Shown piece by piece: positions 17,820-29,984 of a stretch of DNA of 64,000 nucleotides. The stretch covers positions 1 to 64,000 of the forward strand of contig BBFE01000010.1 in the NCBI GenBank assembly GCA_001313085.1, written 5' to 3'. The notes under the pieces were generated by a model. That model had not been told where the DNA came from. It saw nothing but the letters and a program-made list of their open reading frames with translations, and did no database searches. Every line of letters starts with the position of its first letter. Positions within the stretch are counted from its first letter, which is position 1. The position numbers were made by a program, and so were the translations under genes. Source of the DNA: Paenibacillus sp. JCM 18996 (GTDB lineage: Bacteria; Bacillota; Bacilli; Paenibacillales; NBRC-103111).

Positions 17820-20134
17820 ATGTTGTTGAGGTTAGGCATTCACAACAAGATCGCACGCATGATACTGTTGCTCACTCTCGTCCTTGGTCTTACACAATCC
17901 TGGTACATCTCGCCCACGGCAAAAGCGCAAGTAGCGAATTATGTAGTGGTAAGCGAAATTTACGGCGGTGGCGGCAACAGCGGCGCAACATTCAAAAAAA
18001 TGACTTTGTCGAACTGTATAATCCTACCCTTCAATCCGTTTCATTGGCTGGCTGGTCAGTCCAGTATGCATCTGCGGCAGGAACGACATGGAGCGTCACC
18101 AAGCTCAGCGGAAACATCCCCGCCCACGGTTACTACTTGGTTCAACTGGCTGCAGGCAGCGGAGGAACAGCAAGCCTTCCGCAAGCGGACGCGACCGGAA
18201 CCACCAACCTGTCGGCGACCGCCGGAAAGGTCGCCCTTGTCAACAAAACTACGGCGATATCAGGAAAAAAAGCGATCCCGGCGTTATCGATTTCGTCGGG
18301 TATGGAAGCACCGCCAGCGCCTTTGAAGGAACCGCTCCCGCAAAGGCCCCAAGCAATACCACAAGCGTCGAACGCAAAAAAATAATGAAGGCATGGACCC
18401 TAACGGAGCAGGCGCCGGCAAAGGCAACGGGTGGGACACGAACGATAACGCAAGCGACTTTGTAGTCAGCCCGCCAAATCCGCAAAACTCCAGCAGCCCG
18501 GCAGAACCGGTTTCCGGCACTCCGGCTCCGGCTCCAACCCCGGCTCCGACGGCTTCCTGTGTGAAGGGCTCTAACGGAATTTCACATATGATTTACGAAA
18601 TACAGGGGACCGGGGATGTTTCTCCTGTGGTGAATCAGAATGTCGTAACGTGCGGAACGGTCTATGCGATCGAACAAAACGGATATTGGATGCAAAACCC
18701 TAATCCGGATCAAGATCCTCGCACTTCCGAAGGAATTTACGTTTACCGGGGCACATCCGGCACAGCGGGGTACATCCGGGGGACATTGTCACTCAAGCCG
18801 GACAAGTGACCGAGTACTACGGTCTGACCGAGCTGTCGGCAACGGGCTCCAACCCGAATGTGCTGGGAACCGGGCCGCTGCCTGCGCCTTTTGAAATTAC
18901 GCCCCAGTCCGTGCCGGATCTCGCTTCTTTAGAGCACTTGGAAGGTATGCGTGTGCTGGTGCCGTCGGCGACAGTGGTCGCAGGCAGTAACCAGTACGGC
19001 GAAACGTTTGCAGTTGCCGGCACAAATGTGACGAGCCGGGTGAGCCGAAAAGATACGACAACACCGTTGTTCAAGTTTAAAGATGCTTTCGGCAATAAAA
19101 TTGACAACGCGTCCACCTTCGACCAAATAACCGGAAATCCCACAGGCCCTTTAAGCTACACATACGACAGCTATGCGGTTCTATGGCAGGACGGAGCGGC
19201 CACGGTGAAGGACACCGGCAACACGCAGAACTCCCTGGCAGCCGGCACCGCAGCTCAATTGACAACAGCTTCTTTCAATGTCGAGAATTATTTCAATGCC
19301 GGCTCCCTGGTTTCGCCGAACGATCCGAATTCGGTCGTAACACAGCAGCAGTTTGATACCAAAACGGCCAAGCTTTCTTTCGCCATCCGTCAATCGCTCG
19401 GCAGCCTGATGTGGTGGCTCTGCAAGAGGTTGAAAATTTGACGGCACTGAATTCCCTGATCGCTAAAATCAAGGCTGACGGGGGTCCCGCTTACAGCGGC
19501 TATCTGATTGAAGGCAACGATTCACGCGGAATCAACGTCGCTTATATTGTAAAGCAAGGTCTTTCTGTGCTTGGCGCCGAACAATCCGGGAAAACAGCGA
19601 CTACCGGCTTAAGCGGCTGCGGCCCTTCGGGCACCGACCTTCTTTTCAGCAGACCGCCGCTCACTCTGCACGTTCAAAGGGCGAATGGGGAACAAGTCTC
19701 ATTGATCAACAACCATTTCAAATCCCGAGGCGGAACCGACCCTTTGAATAACGAATTCCGCGGCTGCCGGAACGAACAAGCCTCTTATGTTGCAAATCTG
19801 GCGAATCAGGAGGCTGCCCGTGCGGGATCTCCTAGCGTGATCGTGCTGGGGGACCTGAATTCCTTCGAGGATGAAGAGGACTTGGGCATTCTGCAAACTC
19901 AGGCAGGGCTGACCAACCTGGTTTCCAATATTCCCGCAGGCCGTGACTTTAGCTATATCTATAAAGCAAAGCCAATTCCTTGATCACATCCTGGTAAGAG
20001 GGGCATTATCCACCAAGCATTCCAGTACGGACTCAGCCAAAATCGATCCGGATTTTCCAATGATACATTTGAATGATGCAACCACGCCTCTCCACGTTTC
20101 GGACCATGATCCGATTCGCTCGACATTCAATTAG
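17820..20134 (+). CDS. Secreted nuclease: lamin-tail domain plus endonuclease/exonuclease/phosphatase domain
   Basis: This is an extracellular DNase/phosphodiesterase of the ExeM/YhcR type. The signal peptide RMILLLTLVLGLTQSWY is followed by a lamin-tail domain (VVSEIYGGGGNSGA, VELYNPTL, LAGWSVQYAS). A Pro/Ala linker follows, then an OB-like region beginning SHMIYEIQGTGDVSPVV. The C-terminal catalytic domain shows ASFNVENYF, ALQEVEN (catalytic Glu), INNHFKSRGG, VIVLGDLNSFEDE and the final HVSDHDPI, all metal-dependent EEP motifs. About 770 residues after repair of breaks at about 17995, 18265, 18380, 18770, 19410 and 19970. AAGGAGG precedes ATG 17820. It would scavenge extracellular DNA for phosphate or nucleotides. 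Confidence 0.88.
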
Positions 20135-20183
20135 AGGACTACGGCAGTAACCGTTATCTCCGGCCCCTTAAGGCTGGTAAAAA

Positions 20184-20224
20184 AAGGACCGTCAGGAACA
20201 GATCATCCTGACGGTCCTTTTTTG
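20184..20224. terminator. Strong bidirectional terminator
   Basis: GGACCGTCAGGA-acagatca-TCCTGACGGTCC is a perfect 12-bp stem flanked by A and T tracts. It separates the plus-strand nuclease from the end of the minus-strand island A. Confidence 0.9.
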
Positions 20225-20279
20225 GTGCTAAAGTTTGTGCTGGGAGGGAATGAGTATTCCCTGTTCTCTCTCACCTGTG

Positions 20280-21155
20280 CTAATCTTCTATTCTGGTCCC
20301 ATCCTCGTTGTATAAATAAAAGCCCCTGCCCGTCTTCCTGCCAATGTGCCGGCCTCTACCATCTTCACAAGCAGCGGACAGGGGCGATACTTGGAATCGT
20401 GGAAGCCATCATAGAGCCCATGCATCGTGGCGAGAAGCGTATCCAGACCGACAAAATCGGCTAAAGCGATCGGTCCCATCGGATGGTTGGAACCCATTTT
20501 CATCGCCGTATCAATATCGTCAGGCGCCACGCCTTCCATCACCAGAAAAAAAATCGCTTCGTTCATCATAGGCACCAGCACGCGGTTCACGATAAACCCC
20601 GGGTAATCCTTGCATTGTACAGGGGTCTTTCCTATAGCTGCGGCGAATTCCATCATCGTTTCAAACGTCTGGTTGGAGGTAAGCAGTCCCGGTGTGACTT
20701 CCAGCAGCCTCATCCTCGGCACGGGATAAAAAAAATGGGCGCCTATCACCTGCTCGGGCCGGCGTGTGACCGCCCCTAATGCGGAAACCGACAGGCCTGA
20801 GGTGTTCGACGCCAGTATTGCTTCCGGTCCCGCGGCTTCGTCCAGCTGCTTGAAAACCTTCTTCTTCAGCTCCAAATTTTCCGGAACGGCTTCAATTACA
20901 AGATCGGCGCCAGCCAAGGCATACATATCGTCAGCTGCGCTTATCCTGCCTAATGCCGCGCCCGCCCGGTCCACCGTCATTGTTCCTTTTTTCCACCCTC
21001 CGTGCCAGCAACCGTCTGATATTCGCGAGGCCTTTCTCCAGCTGTTCACCGGAAATGTCCACCCAGATTACTTCATAATCCGCCTCAGCAACGACCTGCG
21101 CGATTCCCGAACCCATCAATCCTGCGCCGACCACTCCCACTTTGCGTATTTGCAT
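20280..21155 (-). CDS. 3-hydroxyacyl-CoA dehydrogenase (3-hydroxybutyryl-CoA dehydrogenase type)
   Basis: This NAD-dependent cytosolic enzyme interconverts L-3-hydroxyacyl-CoA and 3-oxoacyl-CoA. The N-terminal nucleotide fold is VGVVGAGLMGSGIAQV. Then come LVIEAVPENLELKKKVF, ILASNTSGLSVS and the HCDH signature HFFYPVPRMRLLEV. The C-terminal domain has KDYPGFIVNRVLVPMMNEA and HPMGPIALADFVGLD. Length after repair is about 290 residues. A break near 20345 needs one G restored in a G run (TTGGC to TTGGGC), giving the tail GRGFYLYNEDG and a stop at 20280; another at about 21000 is a T-run expansion. It is the last gene of island A, following glcF. Confidence 0.88.
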
Positions 21156-21202
21156 CTTTACAATCTCCTTCGTTATAGATAAAATAGCTCCCCTGACTCG
21201 GT

Positions 21203-22506
21203 TTATTGCAATCCAACCGCTTCAGCCAGCAATTCCACCAAATGCACCGCGCGAACCTTATCCTGCAGCCCTTCCCTTTGGATCCCCAAGTTCATCTGCA
21301 TCAGACAGCCCGGGTTGGTCGTAACCACCAGAGAGGCTTTGGTGTCCTTCACATGGACCATTTTGCCGTCCAGAATTTTCATCGACTCGTCAAAATTGAC
21401 GATATTATAGATTCCGGCGGAACCGCAGCACAATTCGGCATTTTGCATTTCCCTAAGCTGAATCCCGGCAATTTGCTTGATCAGTTGAAGAGGCGGCTGT
21501 TTCACCTTCTGAACATTACTTAGATGGCAGGAGCGCTGGTAAGTGACCGTGCAGTCCATCTCCTTCTTCCACTGCAGCCGTTCGCCGAACACCAAAATCT
21601 CGCTGATGTCCCTGGACCTGCCGACAAATTGGAGCGCCCGGCGGTGCCAATCGGGATCGCCCGCGAACAGGTGGGCATATTCCATAAGCATGGCACCGCA
21701 GCCGCCGGCGTTGTTCACGACAAAATCAAACGGTTCCCGCTCAAACGCTTCAATGTTCTGTTTGGCCAGGCGGACCGCCGTCTCCTTCTCTCCCGCATGC
21801 ATGTGCAGCGCCCCGCAGCAGGTTTGGTTCGCGGCAACGACAACCTCGCATCCGGCCAAACTGAGCAGTTCCACAGAGAGCCTGTTGATCCGATGAAAAA
21901 AGGCATCCATCACGCAGCCCTGGAAAAAAGCCACCTTGTATTTTCTCCTTCCGGACGGCTGAAGTCTCGCAGGAGAAGCCTTTCGCTCCCGGGGCGAAGG
22001 CACATCCGGAAGAACCGCCTCAAAATCGCCCAAATGCCAGGCAGCGCCTTCATGATTCCGGATTGGCGCGCCAGCCTGCGCAGTCCGCTTTTTTTTGGTA
22101 AGACCACATCAGATTCCCGATGCGCCGCATCCGCTTTGGCTGTGGAAACAGCTGCTCGAATACCATTTTTTCGAATAAATTTCACAGGTTTGGAGTAGGT
22201 TTTGCGCTGTTCCAGCGTTTGCTTGGCTCCTTCGAGGATCGCGCCGTATTCCACCCCTGTCGGACAGGCCACCTCGCAGGCGCGGCATCCCAAGCACAGA
22301 TCTATCGGTTCCTGCAGTTGGGAAAGATCGCTTAACTTTCCTTCGGCAGCCATTTTGACCAGGTTGATTCTTCCCCGGGGCGAGTGGGTTTCTTTTTCCA
22401 TCGTAAGATAAGTGGGGCATACGGGGAGGCAGTAGCCGCACTGCACGCAGCTAAATGTTTTGTCGTAATTCAACGATTTCTGCAGCTGCTTCAGGTCGGC
22501 GCTCAT
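21203..22506 (-). CDS. glcF: Glycolate/D-2-hydroxyacid oxidase iron-sulfur subunit (GlcF-like)
   Basis: This subunit carries electrons from the flavoprotein GlcD to the respiratory chain. Two 4Fe-4S motifs are visible in the first 110 residues: CVQCGYCLPVCPTY and CLGCRACEVACPTGV. Two CCG domains follow, with CCGALHMHAGE and, later, CCGSAGIYNI. The repaired protein is about 434 residues. The ATG at 22506 overlaps the glcD stop as ATGA, showing translational coupling. Breaks are at the A runs near 22168 and 22092. The substrate may be glycolate, D-lactate or another D-2-hydroxyacid. Confidence 0.88.
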
Positions 22507-23908
22507 TCCGTCAGCACCAGCCTTTGGCCGGGTTCAGGGAAAATTTTGCCCGGATTTAAAATGTTATTGGGATCCCACGCCTGTTTGATCCGCTTCATCA
22601 TATCCAGTCCGGCGGCTCCGAGCTCCATCTCCATGAACGGCGCCTTCATCGTGCCGATCCCATGCTCGCCGGATAACGTTCCTCCCAACTCTACGGCGGC
22701 CTGGAAAATTTCCGCCACCGCCTGCTCCACCCGCTTCATTTCATCCGCATCCCGCTTATCCGCAATAATATTCGGATGCAGATTGCCGTCCCTGCGTGTC
22801 CGAACACCACAAGATGGACATCGTATTTGTCCCTGATTTGCCGCAAACGCTCAAACATCGCCGGAATCCGGCTTCGCGGCACCGTGGCATCCTCCGATAT
22901 TTTCGTAGCTTGATCTTGACAATCGCCGGAGACACCAGCTTGCGGGCTTTCCATAACTCTTCCTTTTCCGCCGGCGATTTCGCGATGCGAATATCCCTGG
23001 CCCCCGCCTCGCGGCAGATTTCGCCGATCTGATGAATTTCATCAATGACCGCCTTGGGATGGCCATCCACCTCGATCAGCAGGATTGCCTCCGCGTCGAC
23101 GGGCAGATTCGAAGGCTGGTAATTTTCGACGGCGACGATAGAGGCTTGATCCATCAGCTCCATTTTGGCAGGCAGAATCCCGGAAGTAAGCACCTTCGAA
23201 ATGGCCCGGCCCGAGTCGAGCAAATCGTCGAAAATCGCCATCATCGTCTCGGAAGCCGGAGGCAGGGGAATCAACCTGAGGATGGCCTCCGTAATAACGG
23301 CCAATGTGCCTCCGAGCCGACGATCAGCTTGGTCAAATCATAACCGGTCACATTTTTTTTACGGTACGCCCGCCGGTCCGGATGATTTCTCCCTCAGGAG
23401 TTACGACCTCAAGGCCAATCACATAATCCTTGGTCACGCCATACTTTAATCCGCGCGGTCCGCCGGAATTTTCGGCCAAATTGCCGCCAATCGTAGACAC
23501 GTGGGAACTGCTCGGATCGGGCGGATACATCAGTCCCCGCTTCTCCGCCTCCCGGTGGATTTGAGAAGTCAGCACCCCGGGGGAGACGATAGCGATGAGA
23601 TCATCCGTATCGATGACGAGCTTGTGGTTCATCTTCGAAAGGTCGAGCACAATGCCTCCCTTGACAGGCAGCGGACCACCGCTTAAACTGGTGGACTGCC
23701 CCCGCGGGCAAACGGGAATAAGCTCGCGGTTTGCCAATTTGACGATTTGGGATACCTCCTCCGTTGTACGCGGCTGCACCACAATGTCGGGCATATACGT
23801 GCCAAAGGAAGCGTCAAAAGAATAGCTGGCCAAATCTCTTTCTTCAGTCAGTACTCTGGAAGGTTCAAAGATCCCGCTGATTTGCTCGATGATCCGTTGG
23901 TCCAGCAA
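22503..23908 (-). CDS. glcD: FAD-linked D-2-hydroxyacid (glycolate) oxidase subunit GlcD-like
   Basis: This FAD-binding enzyme oxidises a 2-hydroxy acid to a 2-oxo acid. The PCMH FAD domain is seen in VVQPRTTEEVSQIVKLAN, VCPRGQSTSLSGG, the DPSSSHVSTIGGNLAENSGGPRGLKYG stretch and VTGYDLTKLIVGSEGTLAVITE. The C-terminal cap includes VGTVPRSRIPAMFERL-like and GGTLSGEHGIG motifs and the end NPGKIFP. Length after repair is about 468 residues. The TTG start at 23908 follows GGAGGG. Breaks are near 23345, 22900 and 22770. It is followed by overlapping glcF and preceded by the LarA-like gene, which could supply the D enantiomer. Confidence 0.87.
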
Positions 23909-23935
23909 CGGTAATCCCTCCTCTCGTTAAGCATT

Positions 23936-25202
23936 TTATAGTTCAAGCCGCCCCCCGGCTCCGAATGTGAGCTCCACGGATCCCTCCATGATTTCAATTT
24001 TGGAATCGTCTCGTATCTGCTGTAACACCGCTTCGGACACCCACATTTCATCGAGATGAAGCGTATTGTGTATGATAATGAGCTCCAGGGAGGAAGGTTC
24101 GGCTAATCTTAGCGTGGCCACAGCGTTCTCGATAAGCTCTTTATCGGTATCAAAAGTCATGGGAACCGCTGCACGGACAACCAGCCCGGAGGTCATGCAG
24201 TTTAAATAAGTAGCTTCGCGATCGATCCTGGAAACCAGGCGTTTCGTTGTAAAATCCGCCAGGCCGACCCCTGTCGCGTTACCATGGGAAGGCTCGGAAA
24301 GGTCGAGGACACCCAGATATTGGATGGCAGGTTCCGCAGGTTCAGGAACACCTTGTATGCGCAGCCGTCCGATGATATTCGTGTCCATTCCGGTGCCGCT
24401 GTAGTTTTTTGCCCATTTCCTTCACGATGCACAAATGCAGCCTCTTCACCGGCAGCTTCGGCATGTAAGACTTGGCAAACGCAAGCAGCTCCTTTTCCCG
24501 CTCCCAAAGGTCGGGCTTGGGTATCCCTTCGATATGGGCGGTCTCCTCGTATTCATTCTCAACAATCGCGATACCGCCGATAATTGGGACTTGCTCCAGA
24601 ATGACGCCGGCAATCGCCGGAATGGCCGCAGCCATTTGCCCGACTCCCAGGCTGTGGACCATCGAAGCTCCCTTCGCCCTTCCCATGCCTACGGCCATCA
24701 TTTTCATGATCCCGCTCTCATAATCCCCGCGAAAAGAAGTATGGGGTTTAATGCGGTTAACGACAATGACCCCATCTGACGCCATGGCTTCCTCGGCACA
24801 AAACACCGGCAGTCCTTCAATTCCGTTGGTTGTACAGCCAAGCAGCCGGACCTCGTCTGAACAGGAGACGGGAACACCCACTCGGTCAGGGGTAATTCCC
24901 AGGCTCTCCAATATCTCCTGCTGCCCGTCAGGCTCGCCCCTTCCGTGGCTCCCCATGCAGGCGAACAGAAAGGGCTGCAGCTCACGGCTTTTGAGCTGGG
25001 CGACGAGCGACGCGAGAATAGGCACAATGTTGGTAATGCCGCGGCTTCCTGCCGTTATCCCTATCCTTGAGCCGGGCGCAAGATTGGCTCGGTCCGGAGG
25101 GAGCAGCCGGTTAACAGCCTGCTCGACCCCGGCTTCCACACTTGCCGGCTGCGACCTGGCAAACTTTTGCTTAATCCGATAGACCGGGGGTAAAACACCC
25201 AA
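23936..25202 (-). CDS. LarA-like (DUF2088) isomerase, island A copy
   Basis: The protein resembles lactate racemase LarA and its relatives, which use a nickel-pincer nucleotide to racemise or epimerise 2-hydroxy acids. Motifs visible are GSRGITNIVPILASL, MGSHGRGEPDGQQEILESLGI, VVNRIKPHTSFRGDYESGIMKMM and LHNTLHLDEMWVSEAVL-like sequence near the C terminus. About 422 residues after removing one A near 24405. TTG 25202 follows AGGAGGGG. A close relative lies in island B at 48370-49622. The larB, larC and larE cofactor genes are not in the window. The substrate is unknown; a position just before glcDF suggests conversion of an L- to a D-2-hydroxyacid. Confidence 0.72.
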
Positions 25203-25215
25203 CTAACGTCCCCTC

Positions 25216-26679
25216 CTAGATCGTAATCGACATGAATTTCGTTTCCAGGAAGCATTCGATACCTTCTTTCCCGCCCTCGCGGCCTATGCCGCTTTCCTTG
25301 AATCCGCCGAACGCGCCTGCGCCGTGGAAGGAGTTCCATCATTGATACCGACAATGCCGTATTCAAGCTTTTCCCCGACCCTTATTGCCCGTGACAGAGA
25401 TTCGGTAAACAGATAGGCGGCTAACCCGTAAACTGAATCGTTGGCAAATCGAACGGCTTCTTCTTCTGTCTTGAATGTAACTACCGGCGCAACCGGACCG
25501 AAGGTCTCCTCCCGCATTATGCGCATTTCGGCAGTTACGCCGGCCAGGATCGTAGGCTGATAGAAATAGCCGGCATCCTCCTCATCCGAGCGATGGAACC
25601 CTTCTCCCCCGCAGACGAGCTGAGCTCCTTTGTTCAGGGCATCCCGGACATGCTCGTGTACTTTTTTTTCATAACCGGCCTTGTCAATCAGCGGCCCGAC
25701 ATTCGTTCCAGCCTCCAAGCCGTTGCCCAGCTTCAATGCCTTAACTTCCTCATTAAATGCTTTGACAAACCGGTCAGCCACGCCTTCCTGCACGAAAATA
25801 CGGTTGGCGCAAATGCAGGTTTGGCCAGCATTGCGAAATTTGGAGGCGATAACTCCCTTTACGGCGCTTTCAACGTCAGCATCATCGAAAACAAGGAACG
25901 GCGCGTGGCCGCCGAGCTCCAGAGATATATTTTTTCACCGTGTCGGCCGCCTGCTTCATGAGCAGCTTTCCGACCTCCGTCGAACCCGTGAACGTAATCT
26001 TTCTGACCCGGGAATCCTGCATAAAAGCCCGCCCGATTTGAACCGCGTCGCCCGTCACTAGATTGGCTGCGCCTTTAGGAAAACCGGCTTGTTCCAGCAG
26101 TTCAAATAATTTCACCGCCGTCAAGGGAGTTTGCTCCGCAGGCTTCAGAATACATGTACAGCCTGCCGCAAGCGCCGGAGCAATCTTTCTCGTCACCATC
26201 GCCGCCGGAAAGTTCCAGGGCGTAATCGCGGCCACAACCCCAAGAGGCTGTCTCAATACAACAATTCGTTTGTTTCTGGCTGACGCCGGAATCGTGTCGC
26301 CGTATACCCGCTTCGCTTCTTCAGCATACCACTCGATAAATTTGGCTCCGTAGCTGATCTCTCCTTTGGCTTCGGCCAGCGGCTTCCCCTGCTCCATCGT
26401 CAGCGTTGCCGCCAATTCGTCCAAATTTTGCATAATCAACTGGTACCATCTCATCATATAACCGTAACGTTCCTCCGCAGTATATACGGACCATTCCGCA
26501 AAAGCATTGTGCGCAGCTCCAATCGCCCGCTCGGCTTCGGCAAATCCCCCATTCGGCACACTGCCCACAAGCTCTCCTGTGGCGGGATTGAGGACCGCAA
26601 TATAATCTCCGTTATCCGGCTTCACCCAAGCACCGTCAATAAACATCAATGAATTCGCAATCCCGGTATTCGTTGCCAT
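25216..26679 (-). CDS. NAD(P)-dependent (succinate-)semialdehyde dehydrogenase
   Basis: This is an aldehyde dehydrogenase that oxidises a semialdehyde to the acid. ALDH landmarks are [34 protein letters not shown], the catalytic Glu in [13 protein letters not shown], the catalytic Cys in [11 protein letters not shown] and [11 protein letters not shown]. The repaired end is [16 protein letters not shown], as in GabD-type enzymes. About 487 residues. Breaks are at the A run near 25930 and at a missing C near 25320 (GCGCG for GCGCCG). It lies between an Fe-alcohol dehydrogenase and the LarA-like gene, so an alcohol to aldehyde to acid sequence is likely. Confidence 0.88.
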
Positions 26680-26697
26680 AAGCTCCTCACCCTTTTT

Positions 26698-27852
26698 TCA
26701 ATAAATTTGACGGTACAAAGCAGTGATATCCTCGATCCGTGTCATCCGCGGATTTACTTTGACGTTCCCGCTCTTCATGGCGTCTTCGGCCATGTCCGGA
26801 ATGGCTCTTTCGTACTCTTCCTTATTGATTCCCAGCTCCGAGATCGACTTCGGAATTCCGATATCATGCGCAAGCTGTTTGACCAGGTCCACAGATTTGT
26901 AAGCTTTCTCGAGCGTATTTCCCGATACGGAAGGGTCCATTGCTTCGGCTATCCGGGCAAATTTATCGGGGCACGCAAGCAGATTGAATTCCATAATGAC
27001 AGGAAGCAAGATGCCGTTAGCCACACCGTGGGCAATCCCAAAAAAAGGCGCTCAGCGGATGGCTGATCGCATGGGCGTTGCCGAGCCGTGTATTGTTAAA
27101 AGCAAGTCCGGCGTTCAAACTGGCCAGCAGCATTTTCTCCCTGGCTTCCATGTTCTCCCCATGATAAACAGCCTGCCGCAGGTTTCCGCTAATCAGCTTC
27201 ATCGCATCCAGGGCGAGAAGCTCCGAATAATGGAAGGCCGCAAGCGACGTATACGATTCGACCGCATGGACAAGCGCGTCGATACCTGTCGCTGCCGTAA
27301 TTTTTTGCCGGAGCCGTAACCGTAAGCTTCGGATCGACCACGGCCCATTTGGCCGCAACCCGTACCCCGCCAACTGTCAGCTTGTAATTTCGTTCCGTGT
27401 CCGTTATCACGGTAAAAGAAGTCACTTCGCTCCCAGTGCCGGAAGTAGTGGGAATGGCCAAAAGCGGGGTAACTGGCTTCGAAAAGGTGTCGATCCCCTC
27501 ATACTGCACGATTGAGCCGCCATTCGCATGAATGACGCCAACGGCCTTAGCCACATCAATCGGGCTTCCGCCGCCTGCGCCGATAATGAGATCCGCGTTC
27601 AGATTGCGGCATATCTCCACTGCTTTATCCACTGTCCGAACGGACGGATTAGGCTCGACTTCGTCAAAAAACTTCATAATTCACCTTGGACAATTGGTTT
27701 GTAACCGCATGGATCACTCCGGAGTTCACGATGCCTTTATCGGTAATGACCAATACATTTGCAGCCCCGTTGTCGGCCACAAGCTCGGAAACCTTCTCAA
27801 CAGCGCCAATTCCCCATATAATTTCCGTCACATTCTTGATAACAGATAACAT
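26698..27852 (-). CDS. Iron-containing alcohol dehydrogenase
   Basis: This group III alcohol dehydrogenase oxidises a terminal or hydroxy-acid alcohol (4-hydroxybutyrate and 1,3-propanediol dehydrogenases are relatives). Visible are the NAD-binding GAGGGSPIDVAKAV, IPTTSGTGSEVT, and the metal-ligand region TGIDALVHAVESY, NAHAISHPLSAFFGIAHGVANGI. Length is about 384 residues, typical. Breaks are in T runs near 27670, 27300 and 27045. It precedes the semialdehyde dehydrogenase in the same operon. Confidence 0.9.
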
Positions 27853-27871
27853 CGGCCCGCCAGCTCCCCCT

Positions 27872-29479
27872 CTATTTGCTTACAATCGAAATGGGTGTAT
27901 GAAAAAAATTCATTGGCTATCCCCATCGGCCCGTCCCGGAAAATTCTCGAATCCATTGTTTTCAAGTCGCCGCATATGACAGGTTCAAAGTCCATCAAGC
28001 GCAAAATATCCTGTTCCAGGTCGATTCCGGGTGCGATTTCGGTGAGCACCAAACCTTCCTTTCTCAGTTCAAATACGGCCCTCTCCGTAACAAAAAAAAT
28101 GACCGGCTGGCCCTTGTGCCTCGCATAGCGGCCGCTGAAGGTAATCTGGTTCACCCGGTTCAGAAACTTCTTCGCTTTCCCTTCCGTCACAATCCGCAGA
28201 CGCCCGTTTTCGATCTCCGCTTCCAGCCCGCCCGCAGTAAAGGCTGCGCAGTAAACCACTTTTTTTTGGCCGGGTGCGTAATATCGATAAATCCGCCGCA
28301 GCCAACCGTCTTCGTGCCGAATTTACTGACGTTCACATTGCCTTCTTGATCCGCCTCGGCAAGCCCCATAAATGTGACGTCAACTCCGCTGCCGTTGTAG
28401 TAGTCAAACTGGCAGCCATGCTCGATGATGGCTTCCGCGTTTTTTTTGGTAATGCCGAAATCGATGCCCCCTTGGGGGATCCCTCCGATGACCCCGGATT
28501 CGATCGTTAAGGTGATCGCCTGGTTTATCCCCTCTTCGTTCGCGATCGGGCCCACCACATCCCCGGGGATGCCCGTCCCCAAATTCACCACCGCCTCCGG
28601 GAACAGCTCCATCACCGCGCGGCGTCCAATGACCTTGCGGATGCTGAGAGGCAGCGGTTTGCTTGCGGATTCAGGGATCCTGGCATCACCGGAGAACACC
28701 GGATCGAAAAAGTAAGAAGCAGACTGCCGATGCTCTTCCTCCGCATTTTCCGCCACAATGATTCCGTCCACATAAATACCCGGAATGACAACTTGTTTCG
28801 GATGCAAGGTACCCTTTTCCGCCAAATATTTGACCTGCACGAACACTTTGCCGCCATTCGCCTTTGCCGCTTGGGCCATAGAGATGGCCTCCAGCTTGAC
28901 GGCCTCCTCCTCCATCGTCACGTTCCCTTTTTCATCTGCCGTTGTACCCCGGATGACCGCTACATCCACCGGTTGGCTTTTATAAAACAGATACTCTTCG
29001 CCATGCAGCTGCAAAACTTCGACAATATCCCCGCTTTGCCTCGCGCGCTCGTTAATCTTGCCGCCCTCCACTCGTGGATCGATAAACGTACCAAGGCCGA
29101 CTTTGGAGAAGTTGCCCGGTTTGCCTGACGCCATGGCGCGAAAAAAAAGATGCACAAGCTGCCCCTGCGGAAGACAGTAAGCTTCCACTTCATTGCTGTG
29201 GATAAGCTCGCCCCACCTCGGAGCCAGCCCCCAGTGCGACCCGATGATCCGCTTGATCAGCCCCGGGCGGGCCAGACGCTGGATGCCGTTTATCCTGTCG
29301 CTTTGGCCGGCTCCGTGAAGCAGTGTCAAATTCCGCGGGTAGCCGGTTTCAAGGAAGCTGCGCTCGATTTCATTCAAAATCGTCCCGCAGGCTCCCATTA
29401 AAGTAAATCCTACGGTGGCGAGCGTCGCTCCTTCTTTTAAATACGGAAGTACATCCTTTGCCTTTACCGCTTTATGCAT
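27872..29479 (-). CDS. Acyl-CoA:carboxylate CoA-transferase (propionate/hydroxyacid type), copy 1
   Basis: This fused two-domain CoA-transferase of the PCT/YdiF type moves CoA from acetyl-CoA to a carboxylic or hydroxy acid. The N-terminal half begins KDVLPYLKEGATLATVGFTL and carries HGAGQSDRINGIQRLA and HWGLAPRWGELI. The C-terminal half carries RRAVMELFPEAVVNLGTGIPGD and the catalytic glutamate region TIESGVIGGIPQGG. The end is [28 protein letters not shown]. About 530 residues after repair; breaks near 29135, 28445, 28265, 28090 and 27900. It overlaps closely with MaoC upstream. Confidence 0.88.
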
Positions 29480-29484
29480 AGCCC

Positions 29485-29980
29485 TCACCACCCCTGCTGA
29501 ACCGTTTTTTTTCTTTTTTTTACCATGATGGTTTGAATCCCTTCTTGTGTGACCGTACCGTCCTGATTGACCAATTGCACAAAAAAAATGAATGATTCCG
29601 CGATCCGGCTTGCTTTTGCTTTCTATTTTCTCCTGTACCGAAACCATCCCGTGCACCGTATCCCCGAAAAAAAATAGGGCGGTGAATTTCCATTTATCTA
29701 CGTTAAGCAAGGCAATTCCGGTGCCGTCAAACAATCCCAGGCGAAACATGAGACCATGACAGATAGACAATCCCAACAAGCCTTGGGCGAGCCGCTTGCC
29801 GAACGGGCTGTTCCTCGCAAACTCTTCGCTCGTATGCAGTTCATTCATATCCCCCGACATAGCGGAAAAAATAAACGACATCCGTTTCCGTGACAGTGCG
29901 CGAAGGAGTGCGAAAGCTTTGTCCCACTTCATATTCATCGAAAAAAAATTCCTGGCATCTGAACCGGACTCTCCTTCCAT
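29485..29980 (-). CDS. MaoC-family hydratase/dehydratase
   Basis: This hot-dog-fold enzyme is predicted to hydrate or dehydrate an acyl-CoA. The pattern YFSAMSGDMNELHTSEEFARNSPFGKRLAQGLLGLS contains the family's catalytic Asp/His (GDxN-H) region, and FTALFFGDTVHGMVSVQEK follows. Length after repair is about 165 residues. ATG at 29980, or GTG at 29983. It has breaks at 29940, 29660, 29580 and 29510, all A/T runs. It sits between livF and the CoA-transferase gene. Confidence 0.82.
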
Positions 29981-29984
29981 CACT

